From: Semisulcospira habei
Taxonomy: Eukaryota; Mollusca; Gastropoda; Semisulcospiridae
DNA length: 64,000 nt
Reading direction: 5' to 3'
NCBI GenBank assembly: GCA_036245525.1
Contig: BTPG01000006.1
Coordinates: forward strand, 93,554,650-93,618,649
The notes under the pieces are model-generated. The model searched no databases and was not told where the DNA came from. It was given only the letters and a program-made list of their open reading frames with translations. How positions within the stretch are numbered: the first letter of the stretch is position 1; each line of letters opens with the position of its first letter. A program made the position numbers and the translations under genes. Below, in pieces: positions 10,703-25,200 of this stretch.

Positions 10703-13233
10703 ACTTGAATTTTGCATTTCTTTTGTTGATCAGTATACATAAAGCAAATATGCGTGGCAATGTACATAATTTGTAACATCAACCATGCTATTTCTACAGT
10801 AAAATAAGCCTCACACAGCAGATTCACGTACACTTTTATGATCAGCTAAGAAATGCCTATACGTCTCAACAGAAAAAAAGACCCAAAACTTCAGAACCTT
10901 TCTCAATACTTTGAAAAATGTCATTTTGTAACAAACTTTGACAAAGTACACGTAATTAAATGACATGCATACAAAATGGGTTCTGATCTGTACCATGACT
11001 GAATATTGTAATCACCTCATTCGCCACGATACAAAACAGCCGACCATGAATAGACCTAGCTAATCTGGAACTACTCTTGAATTGTCAGTCAGTCCACCTC
11101 CCACAGCAGACACCATTGTCATATATAAACATAAGTATTTGTGAACGAGTTACATTTGTCTTGAAAACGCACATGCACCCACTGAACCATTTTATCAATG
11201 AAAACTGTCAAATGCAATCTCACACATTTTTTAAAACTTTTTATTTTTTCAAGAAAACAAGTCCTGAGATGAAGAAGGCCCGAGTAGTAGAAACAACTCA
11301 TAAAGCAACCACTATGAACGACTGAACAGCCATACACATGGAATGAAACTAAAATGTCACTAGTGATATTCTCAATTCTACTGTGTTGACAAATATTTCC
11401 AAATGCAGTTGAAAGGATGCACAAGTACATGTAACATGCCATATTCTGTCACAGATGCCTCATATCAACTCTAATTTACAGGGAAACTTCACCAAGAGAA
11501 CTCTCAGCATATTCAGTTCTGACAAGAGATAAGACTGACCATAAAAGTTTGAGGATGGCACCAGAATAGCTTGGCGCCTCCAGACACCAAACAATTCTGG
11601 CACCACACTTGAGCTTTCACAGTCACTATCTCCTCATGTGGTCTTCGAGGGACACTCCTGACTGAGAATTTAAATGCAAGGGCTCAATGACATATACAAG
11701 TCCACATTCAAAGAGACACCTTGTACATTAGGAACTAAAGTGAATAACAAGATAATAGAGTTTGATGGATATGATAGAGATTTTTTTTACCAGAAAGACA
11801 TGAGTTTAATTTGTGCTGTAGCAAACAAGCCTATGGTAAGTTTGCAACAGCAAAAAATTAAATCTGCCAGTTTCATTTTGTCAATAATGAGATCAAATCA
11901 GCCAAGTTATTTACCACATATTTCAGATTTCTGCAGAAAAAAAAAATATAAGGGACATTCTTGTGAACAGAATACCAACATATGATGCCAGGCATTAACA
12001 TAATGTACACATCATTTAGAGCACAGTGTGTTGTGTGGGTGACATATCATGCATTGAGTGTTACACATGTGAGCATAACGCACTCAGTGTGTCACAAGTT
12101 TGTATTCTCATTTGTTCAGATGCATCACACACAAATACATGTATAAAATTAGACCGTTTGAATGAAATGCAAAAAAAAAAAAAAAACACATGCGAAGTCA
12201 TGATGTTCAGATGTCTTCTGTGAATGTCACCCAATTTCAGGTTTGACTGACATTAAACAAGAACCACCCCCCCCGCACCCCCAAAAAAAAACAAAAACAA
12301 AAAAAAATACAAAAAAACAAAAAAAAAGCACAACATAATTTGTGAAAAGAACAATATATGAACAAAATACTTGTAATTATGCTCGGGGGGAAAAAGGAAC
12401 ATCAATGTCATGTGTGTACAGAGTACGCTTATTACACTGATGCTGATAACTGCAAGGTCTGTCAATGCAGGCACCATTGTTCTGTAAATATTATGTCTCT
12501 TTGGGCAGTATCCCACAGCCTTCCTCAGCTGAGGAAGGCTATGGGACACAGCCAAAAGAGACAATATTTTGGCTGTATCCCACAGACATCCCCAGCTTGG
12601 GCTGAATAAGGCTGAGGGATACAGCCGAATGTCCCATTGTTTAAATCTTGATTGTTATATCTATCAAGTCTCATCCGGAATCAGAAAGTCTAAATTCCCA
12701 TGTGTACATATTATGTCCACTTACTATTATACTAAGACAAACAAGTGTTGAATCTGATTCAGATAAAATACAACAGAAAAAAAAAATCCTTCTCAACCAT
12801 CATGAAACTTTTACCAGTGCCAACAAAGACAAAAGGTGATAATGTAGAATACAGAATCTGGCTGGACTATGAAAAAAAAAAAGCAAACCTTTTTGTTAGG
12901 TACACAAGTGATGCATACAATTACATGTATTCTGATTCCTAAAAAAAAAAAATTCATGCTGCATTCTTTTTACATGAACTCCTCAATTCAAATACAAGAT
13001 CAAATTATCAATACAACCAAAAACAATTACAAGAATCTGTGAAACAAACTTGAAAACCAAATCCTGACATGACAGTTGATACTATACATGTACAAAGCTC
13101 CAGTTACACACACAAAAATCAACAAAGAGTAAGTGACAACAAAAACACCAGCTACAGCATCAAGATGAGCGATTCTTCCACTCAGGGACTGTTCCTGTCG
13201 TGTCTCAGTTCTTCTCAGTTCACTGCAAGATCC
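10703..13233 (-). other. Probable 3' untranslated region of gene A
   Basis: This AT-rich stretch follows the proposed stop codon and shows no coding exon or recognisable transposon. A minus-strand AATAAA lies at 11240-11245 and could be the poly(A) signal. It holds a hairpin at about 12500-12560, where a 20-odd-base GGCAGTATCCCACAGCC-type arm returns in reverse, and several A-runs. Its assignment as UTR is inference from position only. Confidence 0.35.
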
Positions 13234-13246
13234 TCAATCTCGACTC
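13234..13246 (-). CDS. SRSF3-like: Gene A terminal coding exon (about three codons and stop)
   Basis: The acceptor TATCTGCTTCAG|GAGTC is followed in the right phase by codons for S-R-D and TGA. This would finish the RS tail as ...SRSRSRD. The coding part is only 13 nt, so support rests on a good acceptor, matching phase and a sensible C-terminus. If it is wrong, the protein ends at the TAG just past exon 3 with nearly the same sequence. Confidence 0.55.
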
Positions 13247-16200
13247 CTGAAGCAGATAAAATGCACAGATGACCACTGTGAGCATTAGCAAAAGTTCTCA
13301 GATGAAAAACATCACTGCAGTCATAGGAACATGAATCAGAATTTGTCAGCAAGAGCTTCAGGATTATGATCCTCTGAAAATATGTGATAGCTCATGAAAT
13401 CAGCAACATCAGACTCTGGGAGAGAACAGAGCAGATAACAGCAGAGAATGAAATTGGGCGAAGAAGATGGGGATGGATTGGTCACAGTCTGAGAAAGCCA
13501 GCTTCCAGTATCACTAGGCAGGCATTGTCATGGAACCCCCAGGGAAAGAGGGAAATAGGTAGGCCGAGAAACTCCTGGCGTCGAGACCTCCAAGCAGACA
13601 TCAAGAGACTGGGAACCACCTGGAGTAAAATCGAAGGAGAAGCACAGGACAGGAGTCGCTGGAGGTCTCTCGTCGACGGCCTATACCCGGGTAGGGGTGA
13701 CAGGCGTAAGTAAGTATGAAGTCCTGCACCTATTCCAGGCAAGCAACTTTTGCTACAGGAGAACACAGAATAACTCGTCTGATTAACCCTTTTCACCCCA
13801 CGGGTGCTTTTCCCCAATTTTGGAAGTGTTACTGAACGACTATGTACCAGTTGCAGGAGGTGGATTGACCATGATAATTCAAGGGTAGTGCCAGATTGTC
13901 TTGGCGCCTGAAGGGACTCGGGGCTAAATGGATTTAAGGACCCACGGCCTCACCTCCTGTCCCTCTAACCATCATTGTGATGATTGAGTTTGTCCACGCT
14001 ATTTAACAAAACAGAATGTAATCCTGAATAATGCTAAGATGACCACCATAACCCACTTACTGTCGGAACACAAGCTGAACTCAGATGCATGAGGCATAGA
14101 ACCTCATAATCCCCCACAGATGCAGGATCTATTCCTCATGCTGACCTCACTTTGTATCCATATTCCTTGGATGAATGAAGTTCTCTGGCGCTGAGTCATC
14201 AAGGATTTCAGAAACACAATCTTTGTTCAGTGGCAGGGAGAGGGCAAAAGACTGACTAACTCCTTCAAGGTGCCTTGCATCAACAGCTGTGTAAATGTTG
14301 TATAGCGCTGCTGCCGGCATCAGCACTACACAGAACTTTTGCAGCTATTGATGCGAGGCACCTTGAAAGAGTTAATTATCAGAATGGGTGCACCTTCAAT
14401 CACACCAGTACCTAAGCTGCTAACACACTGAACCCTATGGTTGAAAATCCTCAATGTTGGGGTGCTGACCTTGTAATGACCTTGTAAGACTACATAATAG
14501 GACAGAAGATGGATCAACTACAATAGTTTCAGAGAGTTGCTAGAAAAGCTTTTGATGCTACTGCTAAGCTATTCTGGCACCATTTTTGAAAATAGCATGG
14601 TCAGTGCAAATCTTTCTGTAATGTTTAAAACTAAATGAGTTAAACACATAGAAACACTGTTGTTTGCCTTGCAACGCGTACATGTTGTGGGAGATGCTTG
14701 AACCATGATAACAACATGGGAGAGTGACCAAGCTCTTCACAGTGAACAAATTTAGCCCTTTGGCTGTCAGTAGCAGTTTTTGTCACAATGATTCCTGCAG
14801 GAATCATGACAAAAAGTGCTACTGACAGTAAAAAAAGTCCATTAGCCTTACATTTTTTTTCCCCAACACAGCCATCAGTTTTCCACACTTGATGCTGCAG
14901 ATGAAAGATAATTTATATGAACTGTGTGAACAATGAAGGTTGGCCTTTACCATAGATCTACCTGCTTCGGCTGCGACTGAAGCTGCGGAGGCGATCACGG
15001 CTGCGGTTGCTGCGTCCTCGGCGAAATGGAGATGGTGACCTGCTGCGGGACCTCGGTCGGCGAGGGGACGGGCTCCTGAAAATATATCCTTCTGTCAAAA
15101 TCCTGCGTGCAGGTCAAAATCGAGAAATTAACCCCTTGTCCATGCATCCGTCAGCACCATAAACGGTAACAGTACCAACAGCTGTATGCACAAGGGTGTT
15201 AATACAAGGAGGTATCTGACAATGAGTAGTTTGTCAAAGACACACTGATCTGTACAGACTTTCATCAAGCCACCAACGTTTCTTTCTGATCTACTGCTGT
15301 CGAACCTTCATAATGTGCTGAAAAATGCCAGCTTATAAAAAAACTGGGAGTTTTTCCTACAGGAAGGAAATTACCAAGTTTGGCATGGGGGGGGGGGGGG
15401 GGGGAATGGGAGGGGAGGGGGTGGGGTTGGAGGGAGGCACTCCACCAGGTCTTGACAGGAGGAAAAATCCATCCAAAGATCTGATGGAGGCTAAAGAATT
15501 CACAGGACTCATTAACCGAGCATGTTAATCCACGCTGACATCTCTGCTGCTGATGACGGAGCAGTCCAGATGAAAAGGAGGGTGGATGTGCAGGGTTGAT
15601 GCGAGATGTTGGTACGTGCGGGCGCTGAAATGGTGCTAGGGGAGTTGTAAGTTGACAAAAGCTGACAGTAGCTTAGGCAGAGGTGAAACCTGATGCCCTG
15701 AGGCTGGGGGAGGCTCAACGCTGACTGAGAGAGTTGCACTTGAGCCTGGAATCGGGGCAATCAGGAAACCTTCAGTTCAAAGCATATTGAAAGACAGCGA
15801 ACAAAGAAATACATGAGATGTGTTTAACCCCTTAACTGCCAGAGCAAGGCAAACACTATAGGGCGTTTGACATCAGAGCGCACGTTTTCTCCAAAGAAAC
15901 TGTATCGTTTCTGTACCGCTTTAAGAACAAATGTCATTTAGTGCCAACTGACCTAATATGGGCTATTTTTACTTAACTCCTATTTGTTGATTTTGCTATA
16001 CAGTTTCGAAAATTTCGTGAAAATACAAGAATAAGCCATTTTCAATATCCTAATAGGGCCCCCGGCGGGAAACAAACAGTTTTCAATATCACGGTCAAGC
16101 ATGCCGACTTCATTGATGCACTTGCACTGTTTCAGGTTTACAAATTAGGTTAAACTACTCTTTCGCATTGAAATGGATCTTTCTCATACTGGGCTAAATA

Positions 16201-19200
16201 TAAGTGGGGCACATTTAGGGATATAAAATAAACAATTTTATTGAAAAAAAATTCCGCAATTTTATGACTACAGCAAAACTGACACACTGTTCAAATTTCT
16301 TGAAAGTAAATTAGGTCAACTGATACTGAATGATATTTGTTCAAAGATTGGTATAGAAAAGTGGTACTTTGAGAAGATATTTGCAAAAAAAAACGTGCAC
16401 TCCGATGTCAAATGAAATATACTAATGGTCAAAACTTAAGGGCCACTTTTTATCGCAGATGCATCGACAACACCATACAAATAATGTAACAATATTTGGA
16501 GTCAGTACTTTGCTAATTTATTCAGTAACAATTTCATTTTAAATTTTGCGTAAATCAAGCAATTGTAACAACAGCAGTACGTTAGAATGTTCACCCACCC
16601 CTCATTTGAAAAGTCACACAAGACTGGTCCAGTCAGTAGCGAGTGTACCCACCGTTTGCAGCCAAGCATTCAATGCTGCATTGACGTATGGAGTTCACCA
16701 GGGTTCGGAGAACATGTTGTGGGATCGCTTCCCACTCTTGATGCAGGAACTGAGTCAGCTGAGGGACGCCTTGAGGTGTGGGTGGTTGCTGACTATACAT
16801 TGCCCCAGCACGTCCCAGAGGTGCTCGATGAGAGCCAGATCAGGTGAACGAGCTGGCCACCCCATCCTCATGATGCCCCGTTGCTCAAGGTACTCATCCA
16901 TCACGAGGGTGTGATAAGGTCGAGCGTTGTTGTCCTGCAGAACAGCATTGTCGCCTATGGCTTGGAGAGCTGGCTGGATGAGGGGCTGCACAATCTCGTC
17001 CCGATAGCGCAGTCCAGTCAGGCTGCCTCGGATGACGTGGAGGGGGGTCCTGCCTTCCCTGCTGAAGCCTGCCCAGACCATGACTGAGCCTCCTCCGTAG
17101 CGATCCACCTCATGGACGCATCCATCCGTGAATCGCTCACCCTGGTGTCTCCAGACCCTCACCCTGCCATCATTGAAGGACACAGTGAACTGTGACTCAT
17201 CAGTAAACAGAACCTGAGTCCACTGGAGTCTGTTCCACCTCACACGCTGACAACACCAGGCAACCCAGGCTCTGCGATGAACTGGAGTAAGGGGTATTCT
17301 CACTGCTGCTCTGCATGAAGCCAGGCCAATTTCGCGCAGACGTCGGCAGACTGTGCTTCTGCTGACGTTAACGTTTGCAGCTTGCATCAGTTGACGATGC
17401 AGAGTGGTTGATGTGACAGTTCGGTCTCGCAGAGCCGCCACACAGAGGTATATGTCCTCCCGTCTGCTGGTGCAGCGCGGGCGTCCTGAGCAGGGTCGTC
17501 GTTCTGCCCTTCCAGTTTCTTGGAATCGTGCCAGCAGCCTCTGGATCACTGAATGGGACACCCCAATACGTCTCCCAACTTCTCGTCCGGAAATTCCATC
17601 CTGCAGCCATGCTAGTGCCCGATCTTGATCTACTGGCGTTAGGCTTTGTCGTGGTGGCATGGTTAGGAAAGTGACAATTATGCCCCTACTGTACTGGTAC
17701 TTGTAGCAAAACAGAAGTGCTCAGTGTTCACAACTGACCCCTTTAGCATGTGTATCACCTAGTTTTCCCACCTGCCTGCTTTTGGTACACATGCCAATAT
17801 CGCACAACGTTTCACAAAAACTGACGATGTTTCACGTGCATTTGACACATTCGTGGAACTTGATGAATTGTTGTTTATAGTTCCCTGTACAGTGGACTGT
17901 CTAAGGTCAACTTTTCACCCATTTGGATCAAAAGAACATTGTATTTTATTAGTGTATTTGCGACGATAAACAATGACAAAAATGAATTTTTTTTTTAAAT
18001 GTATTTTTGGGAAAAATACTTACCAATGGCATTACTATATGGAATACACTCTATAGCCTATCGATTTTAGCCCAAAGTTGTGTCCACTACACAACCGGGG
18101 AGGAGACACCGGGGATCCAAGCATATGAGCCCCGGGTGGCCTCCCCTTACCACCCTATCCGGGCATGCGAAGGGCGAAGCCTGCCAGTTTCACACTTAGC
18201 CAAAAGAGGCAAGCGGGGCAGGAGGGAGGGCTGTCCTAGTAATGCCATCGGCAAGTATTTTTCCCAAAAATACTTTTTAGAAAAAAATTCATTTGTTTTC
18301 TCAAAATACATTACCTATGGCATTACTATATGGAAGAATAGCAAAGAGGAGGAGGGTGCCGACCCTAATGCCCTGTACTTAAACCCCCCCGCAGGCCTAC
18401 GAAGGAGCACTCCTGATGATTTCAGTTAAGACGTACCTATGGCGCCTGTGGCACGCGGAGGGAGTGCTGGGCCGCGGAGATGTCACCCACCCTGGCCAGG
18501 GAGTCATGCTGGCCGGATAGGTCTCGGAGGTAGAAGCGGGCAAAGGTGGAGTCTGCACGCCAGCATACCGCCATTACAATGTCCTTAACCGAGCAGTTGC
18601 GGTCAAGGGCCACGCTGGTGGCTACTGCTCGCACTTCATGCGCCCGGATCTGCAAAAGTCTATCCCCGTCAGGGGAGAGGTCCTGGTAGGCCGACCAAAT
18701 CACCCACCGAAGCCAGGCTGAAATTGTCTGGGCCGAGATATCGGACCTGCCCCGGTGAAAGTGGAAGGAAGAGGCGGGAGCGCCCTAGGCGGCGCGGCTT
18801 AGAGTGACGCAGGTAAATCCTCAGTGCCCGAATCGGGACAGGTCTGTCCCTCTGAGCGGACGTACGGTCAGCATCTGAGGCGCAGCCGAGGGAAGTCAGT
18901 TCTTGGCCAAAAAGGACGGGTCGGTGAATAGCTGCACAGAGCTGTTGGCCTGAAACTGCAGACACACAGGTCGTATGGAGAGCGCGTGAAGCTCGCTCAC
19001 GTGGGACGCTGTGGCGAGGGCCAGAAGGAAACATGTTTTCCAGGTCAGGTCGGAGAACCATGCAAAAGGCAGGGGTTCGAAGCGGTCCGTATTTAGCCAC
19101 GTCAGTACCCAGGCGAGGTCCCACCGAGGTAAGAGGGACCGGGAGACTGGACGTCGGAGATCAAAGTGAGCCAACATGTACAAAAGGTCTTTGCAAGCGC

Positions 19201-22200
19201 CCGGATCCGGAAGGCCCAGGTGGCAGTAAGTGTCCGTGATCATGGCGAGGTAACCCTTGATGGTAATAGCCACTTGCCTTTGTACACCTTCCTTGTAGAC
19301 AGTCTGCGGGCTGCTGCAATCGCCACCACTGGCACATCCGAGAAACCTCTAGCGGCGAGGGCTTGCCAGACAACCTCCAGGCGTGTAGGAGGAAGCGCTC
19401 CGGGCACGGGTGGAAGAGAGCCTGGCGGGGCTGCTTGAGCATGGTGGGCGGAGCGGGAAGCTCTAGGCGCGGGTCCGTCGCTAGCGCGATCAAGTCCGTG
19501 GTCCAGCTCTTGGTCCAATTGAAGAGAACCACCGAGCATCCCAGAAGTTTCTGCAGGACTTTCGAGGAGTAGGCATACGCAACCAGTCTGTCCCAGGGAA
19601 TGGAGAGTGCATCCACCGCCCAGGCGAGCGGGTCCGGGACAGGGGAGACGAACACTGGAAGCTGGTTGTTCCATCTGGTGGCAAACAGGTCGACTAGAGG
19701 TGTCTCTCATTGCGAGCAGATCAGGCAAAAGATGTCTGGGCGCAGGGACCACTCCATGTGGAGCAACTGTCCGCTGCGGGACAGGGCGTATGCGACCACG
19801 TTTAGGTGACCCGGGATGTGGTGGGCCCGAAGAGCAATGCCCCGGTCCCTGCACCAGAGAAGGAGGCGGTAAAGGAGGATGCACAGGGAGGGTGAGCGCG
19901 TGCACCCCTGGTTCTGTATATAGGCCACCACCGTCGAGTTGTCCAACAGAACGAGGACCTCTTGGTTGGTCAGCGTCTCTTGCCAGAAGTTTAGGGCCAG
20001 CCAAACCGCCTTCAACTCTAGCCAGTTGATGTGTTTGTCTGCGAGGTCCCGAGGCCACAGGCTTGAGGCCGAGACAAAGTCCGGTAACAGGTGAGCGCCC
20101 CAGCCGAACTGGCTCGCGTCGGTGCAAAGAGACCACCAGGGCAGAGGGGAGTGTAAAGGCACATCCGTCGCTAGCCACACGAGGTCCGCCCACCTCTGGA
20201 GGTGGGGCCGGGTCAGCGGAGTAACCAGAACCTGGTCCGTCAGGGCGCCCATCGAGGGACGCCAGTGTAGGAGAAGGTGGAGCTGCAGCTGGCGGGCATA
20301 GAGCCTGCCGAGGAGTAACAAGTCAACTGCCGTGTTGAGAAGTCCCAGGAGTTGAAGCCAGACCCTGGCTGTGAAGGAGACCCCTACCTCCATTTGATGC
20401 GCGAGTTTGGCGATCTTCTGCCGCTGCGCCAAAGGTAAGCAGATTAAGTTGAGGTCGGTCAGGAATTCCATCCCCAAGTGCAGGAACTGGCGAGAAGGGG
20501 TGAGATCCGACTTGCCCGGATTGACTAAGAACCCGAGGCTGCGCAGGAGAAAGCAGGGCGTCTCTGTCCTCCTCGAGTGCCGAGGCGATCAGGTTGCGCA
20601 GCAGCAAGTCGTCCAAGTAGTTGGAGGCCGGACTCAGAGATCGCTGGCGGAAGATGGCCATCACCGCGTCGAGGAACCTCATGAAAACCCAAGGACTGAT
20701 GTTGAGGCCGAAGGGGGGGGGGGGCTCGGAACTGGTATACGACCCCGCCAAAGGCAAAATGTAGATACCAGCGAGAGGACGGATGAATCGGTATGTGAAG
20801 ATAAGTGTCCGACAGATCGAGGCTGATCGTGAAGTCCTTCGGGCGGACGGCTGCACGGAGAATCCTGGCTGTCTCCATCCGAAAGTGCGGAGCCGAAATT
20901 AACTTGTTTAGCACCGACAAGTCAATGACTGGTTGCCACTTGCCCCCTGGCTTGGGAACGAGAAAGAGGCGGCTGTAGAACGCCGGCGAGTCTTGTCGGG
21001 AGACCACTCCTGTCGCTGCTTTGTCGAGTAAGGCCGTTACTTCTCCGTGCAGAGCTTCTGCCTGGAGTCGGTCGACTGGAGCCTGGGTCCCCAAGGTGGA
21101 CCTGCGTAACGGCAGAGGGGACTGGAACGAAAGCTGAAGGCCTGAGGAAACAGTCAAGATGACCCAGGGGTCATCTAGAAACAGCGATCTCCAATGGTCG
21201 CTGTAGTTGGCCAGCCGCCCGCCGACTGGAGACCCGAGAACTGTCGGCGAAGGCGGAGGTAAGTCAGCGGGCCCGAAATCGCGCCCCGATTTACGGGCGC
21301 CGCGAGACCAAGTGGGGCGGGAGGCGGGGAAGAACTGAGGAGCCTGAAGGAGGCGAGCCCTACTGCAGGAAACGCCAACTGGAAGCGAGGTGGGTCTGGA
21401 AGACCGCCGGGCATGACCCCCGGCCGAGCGGGTAGCACGAAAACGGGACGAAGCGGGGGCGGAGGCAGGACGGGGCCAAAGATCCTTGGTCGCTTCCTTA
21501 ACCATCTGCCATGTGTCTCCAAACAGATGGGCACCGCCGAAGGCAGCCTGGCAGAGCTGAGTCTTCACCATCTTGGAGAGATCCGTGCAGTCGCAGGAGA
21601 GAGTCCCGCCACCAGAAGTCACAGTTGGCGGCCGCCGTCATGGCGTTGGTGGAGGAATAGTAGGCGGCCCGGTTAGCAGCTACCAGGATGGACTGGACGT
21701 CGCGGAGCGGGGACGAGGCTTCCAGGTCCCACGTGTCCTCCAGACATTGCAGCACCGCTTGTGTAGCCAACTCCAGGAACCCGGAGCAAGCTAGCGAGTT
21801 CTGAACTAAGGAAGCGATCCTGTCAAGCGGGCGAGGCCAAGCATTCTGGACTACCCTGCGCCCACCCGCCTGGTTGATGGCTGCCGAATCCACCGAAGGA
21901 AGAGGGATGGCGAAGGTTTGGGAGTGTCCAGCGTACCAGGCCTGGTGGAAACTCATGTTAATCCTCGCTGGCCACCGTGAATCTGTGAAAAACCCATTAT
22001 CGCCGAAGGAGTCCCGGCAGAGCTGGGAGGAGAACGCTTCGGTGAGATCCCGGAAGCCGGCTGGCTGAGGGAGAGACTTGCAACGTTTGACCGGCCTTAG
22101 CGCATCAACCATGGTGGAAGCCTGTCTCTTCAGAGGGGGTGAAGGCAGACAGAAGTCAGGCGGGAGGAAGTTCGAGATAAGACGGGAGGCCTCTCCCAAG

Positions 22201-25200
22201 GCACGGACCGTCTGTGAGCTGAGCAAAGGGCCCACATCCTTAGAAGAGGAGGAGACCGACGAAACAGCTGAGAGGCGGTCAGGAGACACGGAGGGCGAGT
22301 CCCGCAGGAAGATGGCCGAAGCCGAATCCGCTGGATGTAGGCCGAGTACGTCCGGGTCCAAGTCCAAAGACCGCCTATCACGCGAAGCCACATGGAGGGG
22401 CGACCGGCTCCGAGAGCGCTGGTCCGCCGAAGGTGCCTGGTGAGGGCACGCGCGTAGAATAGGCAGAGCCACCCGCGAAGCCCATTCAGAGGGGCGTCGC
22501 GGGGAAAGCAGGCGAACGACAGCCAAAGGCGAAGCTTGGCTCCGGAAGCCCCCAAGTCGCAGAAACGCGAGGGGAGGGGGGGCTGCTATTGTCGAGAATG
22601 ACGTGAGGATGGAGAGGTGATCACGGGTGCTGGGGACTGCGCTTCAAACGCAAGAGGGGAGGTGGTAGAGAATCCCTGGCTCTCCAAGCCCGCTCGGGGG
22701 ACCGCAAGCGGGAAGGGGGCTTATCAGCGACACGGCGGATCCGGTCCTGAGAGTTTCTGAGTCACACCGGGCCCGCCCGGACAGTTCAGAGCGTGGGGGG
22801 GGGGGAAGTAAAGTGTCACGCCGGGCCTGCTCAGGCAATTCGAAGCATGGAGGGGACAATAAATGAGCACGCGGCCATCGCTCAGAAGCCTCGGAGCGTG
22901 GGGGGCGCGTGTCAAAGTCACACCAGGCCCGCCTGGTAAGTACGGGGCGGGGAGGGGGGGGGACCAGTGTTAATTTTTTTCTTAAATTTAGGGGGTCAGA
23001 TCTAGCGTGGCAGATTCAGTTTACAGTTGCCAGAGGGTCAGCAGGATTTCCCAGGGGGTCACAGAAATGATGAAGTCTTAGATGATGATAATAATAATAA
23101 TACTGTTACATAGTATTTATATGGGCGCATTTCTCATATTTATAATATAACTCAATGCGCAGGACATAGCCGTGAACTGAACCCAACAACACATTCTCTC
23201 ACACATTGTACATAAACACAGAACATTTACGTGGTGCTAAGGGCAAGCTCAAGCGAGCTACTGAAGTTTTGGAAATTTAAATCGCGTTTTTTATGTTTTT
23301 GAAATTTGATTAAGTGGACTGAAATTAATACCGAATTTAGTATTTATATGGCGCATTTCTCATATATTTATAATATAACTCAATGCGCAGGACAATGCCG
23401 CGAACTGAACCCAACAAGCACACTCACTTGAATCACGAGCATTCCCTCACGCACTGTACATAAATACAGAACATTCACGTGGTGCTAAGGGCAAGCCCAA
23501 GCGAGCTACTGAAATTTTGGAAATTTAAATCACGTTTTTTATATTTTTGAAATTTGATTAAGTAGACTGAAATTAATACCGAATTTGTGGAGGAGGAAAG
23601 AGCCGGAGTACCCGGAAAAAGAACCCCCCAAAGGTCCGCCCGAATTAATGGTGACACTTACTAGAGGAGAAAAGTCCAACGCCGCAACCGGGTATCGAAC
23701 CTCGCATTGCACCTTGCATTGGTCGCAGGCGCTTTTACCGATGCGCCACGGACCGCCCAACATACTTTGAGCGCATAAAATTTATTGATCCCTTTACGAA
23801 AGCGTTTTTCGACTGTGCAACTTGGTGGCACACAGCGTAGAACATCTGCCCATCTAAATGGCGTAGCCATTTAAATTGTCTGAGCCAATCGTGCTGGAAA
23901 GAATGCGTGTTCTTTTTTTCACAATCCGAATTGCTTGTAGGAACTTCAGACTGTAGGAGAAGACTGATTTTGAGCTCGAGAACTCGAATTTCATGAGTCC
24001 GGCCATGCTTTTGCGACAGGAAGTGCCGATAGCCACTTGACCGGCTCCGCCGCGGAAGAGTTATATCTGTTAAATTTCTGTTGCTGCGCGTGCGGTACTG
24101 TTGCTGCGTTGGCGTTCGGCGCTCTCACAAAAGCTTTGGCGGTTCTGCTCGGCACACGCGGCTGTGAAACGTGTTCACGATGACGCACTGGTGAATTTTT
24201 CAGTGCGTAAAGATCAAGCTTACTGCGTCGGAGCAAAATATTTTACGTCAGTCTGACGCAGAGCTCGGAACACTAGTGCGTCAGACGTGGCTTTAGAGGG
24301 TCAGATATGCACATTTCTGCGTAATAATTATCACTGGGGACGTAAATGTAGCTCGCCGGTCGCCGGGCCCACTCGGACAATTCGGAGCGGGGGGGCAGCA
24401 CATCTATGGGCCTCGGGTCAAACTCAGACGCCTCGGAGCGTGAGGGAGAGCCACTCTTCCTACTTTTCTTCTCTTTCTTAATATGTTTGCGCTCGTCACG
24501 CAGGGCCCACTCAGAATAAACGGAGCGGGGGGGGGCATGGACGAACGCTCAGCTCGCCTGGCCCGCCCGAGCAATTCGGAGCGGAGGGGAGCAGACTCAA
24601 GGGACGTACGGAGGAAACGGAGCATGGGGGACGTGACTCTGATACTCGCCTGCCCTGCTCGGAAGACTCGGAGCGGGGAGGGAGTTCCTGCGTGGTTACG
24701 GTAAACGAAGGGGACTTACCTGCAGGCTGGACGGCCCGGACGACGGAGCGAATTGGGGCCCGAAGCGCAGACGGAGCGACGCCATCCTGCGGAGGAGTCC
24801 AGGGAGACTGTCGGGGCCGGGAAGGATGGTCACGTCTGTAGATATCCCACAGCTGAGACCACTGGTCCTCACTCCAATCGGCACACACATCACATATCAT
24901 GTTGGAAGAGCAGCTCTTGCACGGCAGGCAGGCGTCGTGAGCGTCCGAAGGCCACTGGAAATCCCCACAAAGGTGGCAAGACTTCAACACAGAAGCCGCC
25001 ATAGCGTCCGCCACACACTGTCCACAGGGCGGAACACACCCAAGCGCCGAACTCACTCCACGAGGCACAAAGTCACGAGGGAGAGAAAGTCACAAGCCGA
25101 GACCCAAGGACGAAGTTCACTGAAAGTCAACCCCGGTCGGAACCGGTCGGCGCTAAGTCCACACACCGTAGTACACTGAAAGTGTAGAGCACACCAACGA

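Larger units (their letters stand above)
22965..24336. mobile_element. hAT-like non-autonomous element inside DIRS gag
   Basis: The ends are CAGTGTTAATTTTT at left and its imperfect complement (AATAATTATCACTG) at right. GGGAC lies on each side (22960-22964, 24337-24341), a possible 5-bp TSD, though the left flank is a G-run. The sequence between is unlike gag in composition, and gag-type peptide repeats resume on both sides. Two SINE copies lie within. No transposase recognised. Confidence 0.65.

Noticed and set aside
11674..11985. Plus-strand open frame of 103 codons
   Set aside because: No family resemblance; located in the presumed 3' UTR of gene A on the opposite strand.
18007..18429. 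Plus-strand open frame of 140 codons
   Set aside because: It lies across the DIRS terminal repeat and internal complementary region on the non-coding strand.
19607..22443. Several plus-strand open frames up to 140 codons
   Set aside because: They are antisense shadows of the DIRS pol region, which has RT and RNase H motifs on the minus strand.
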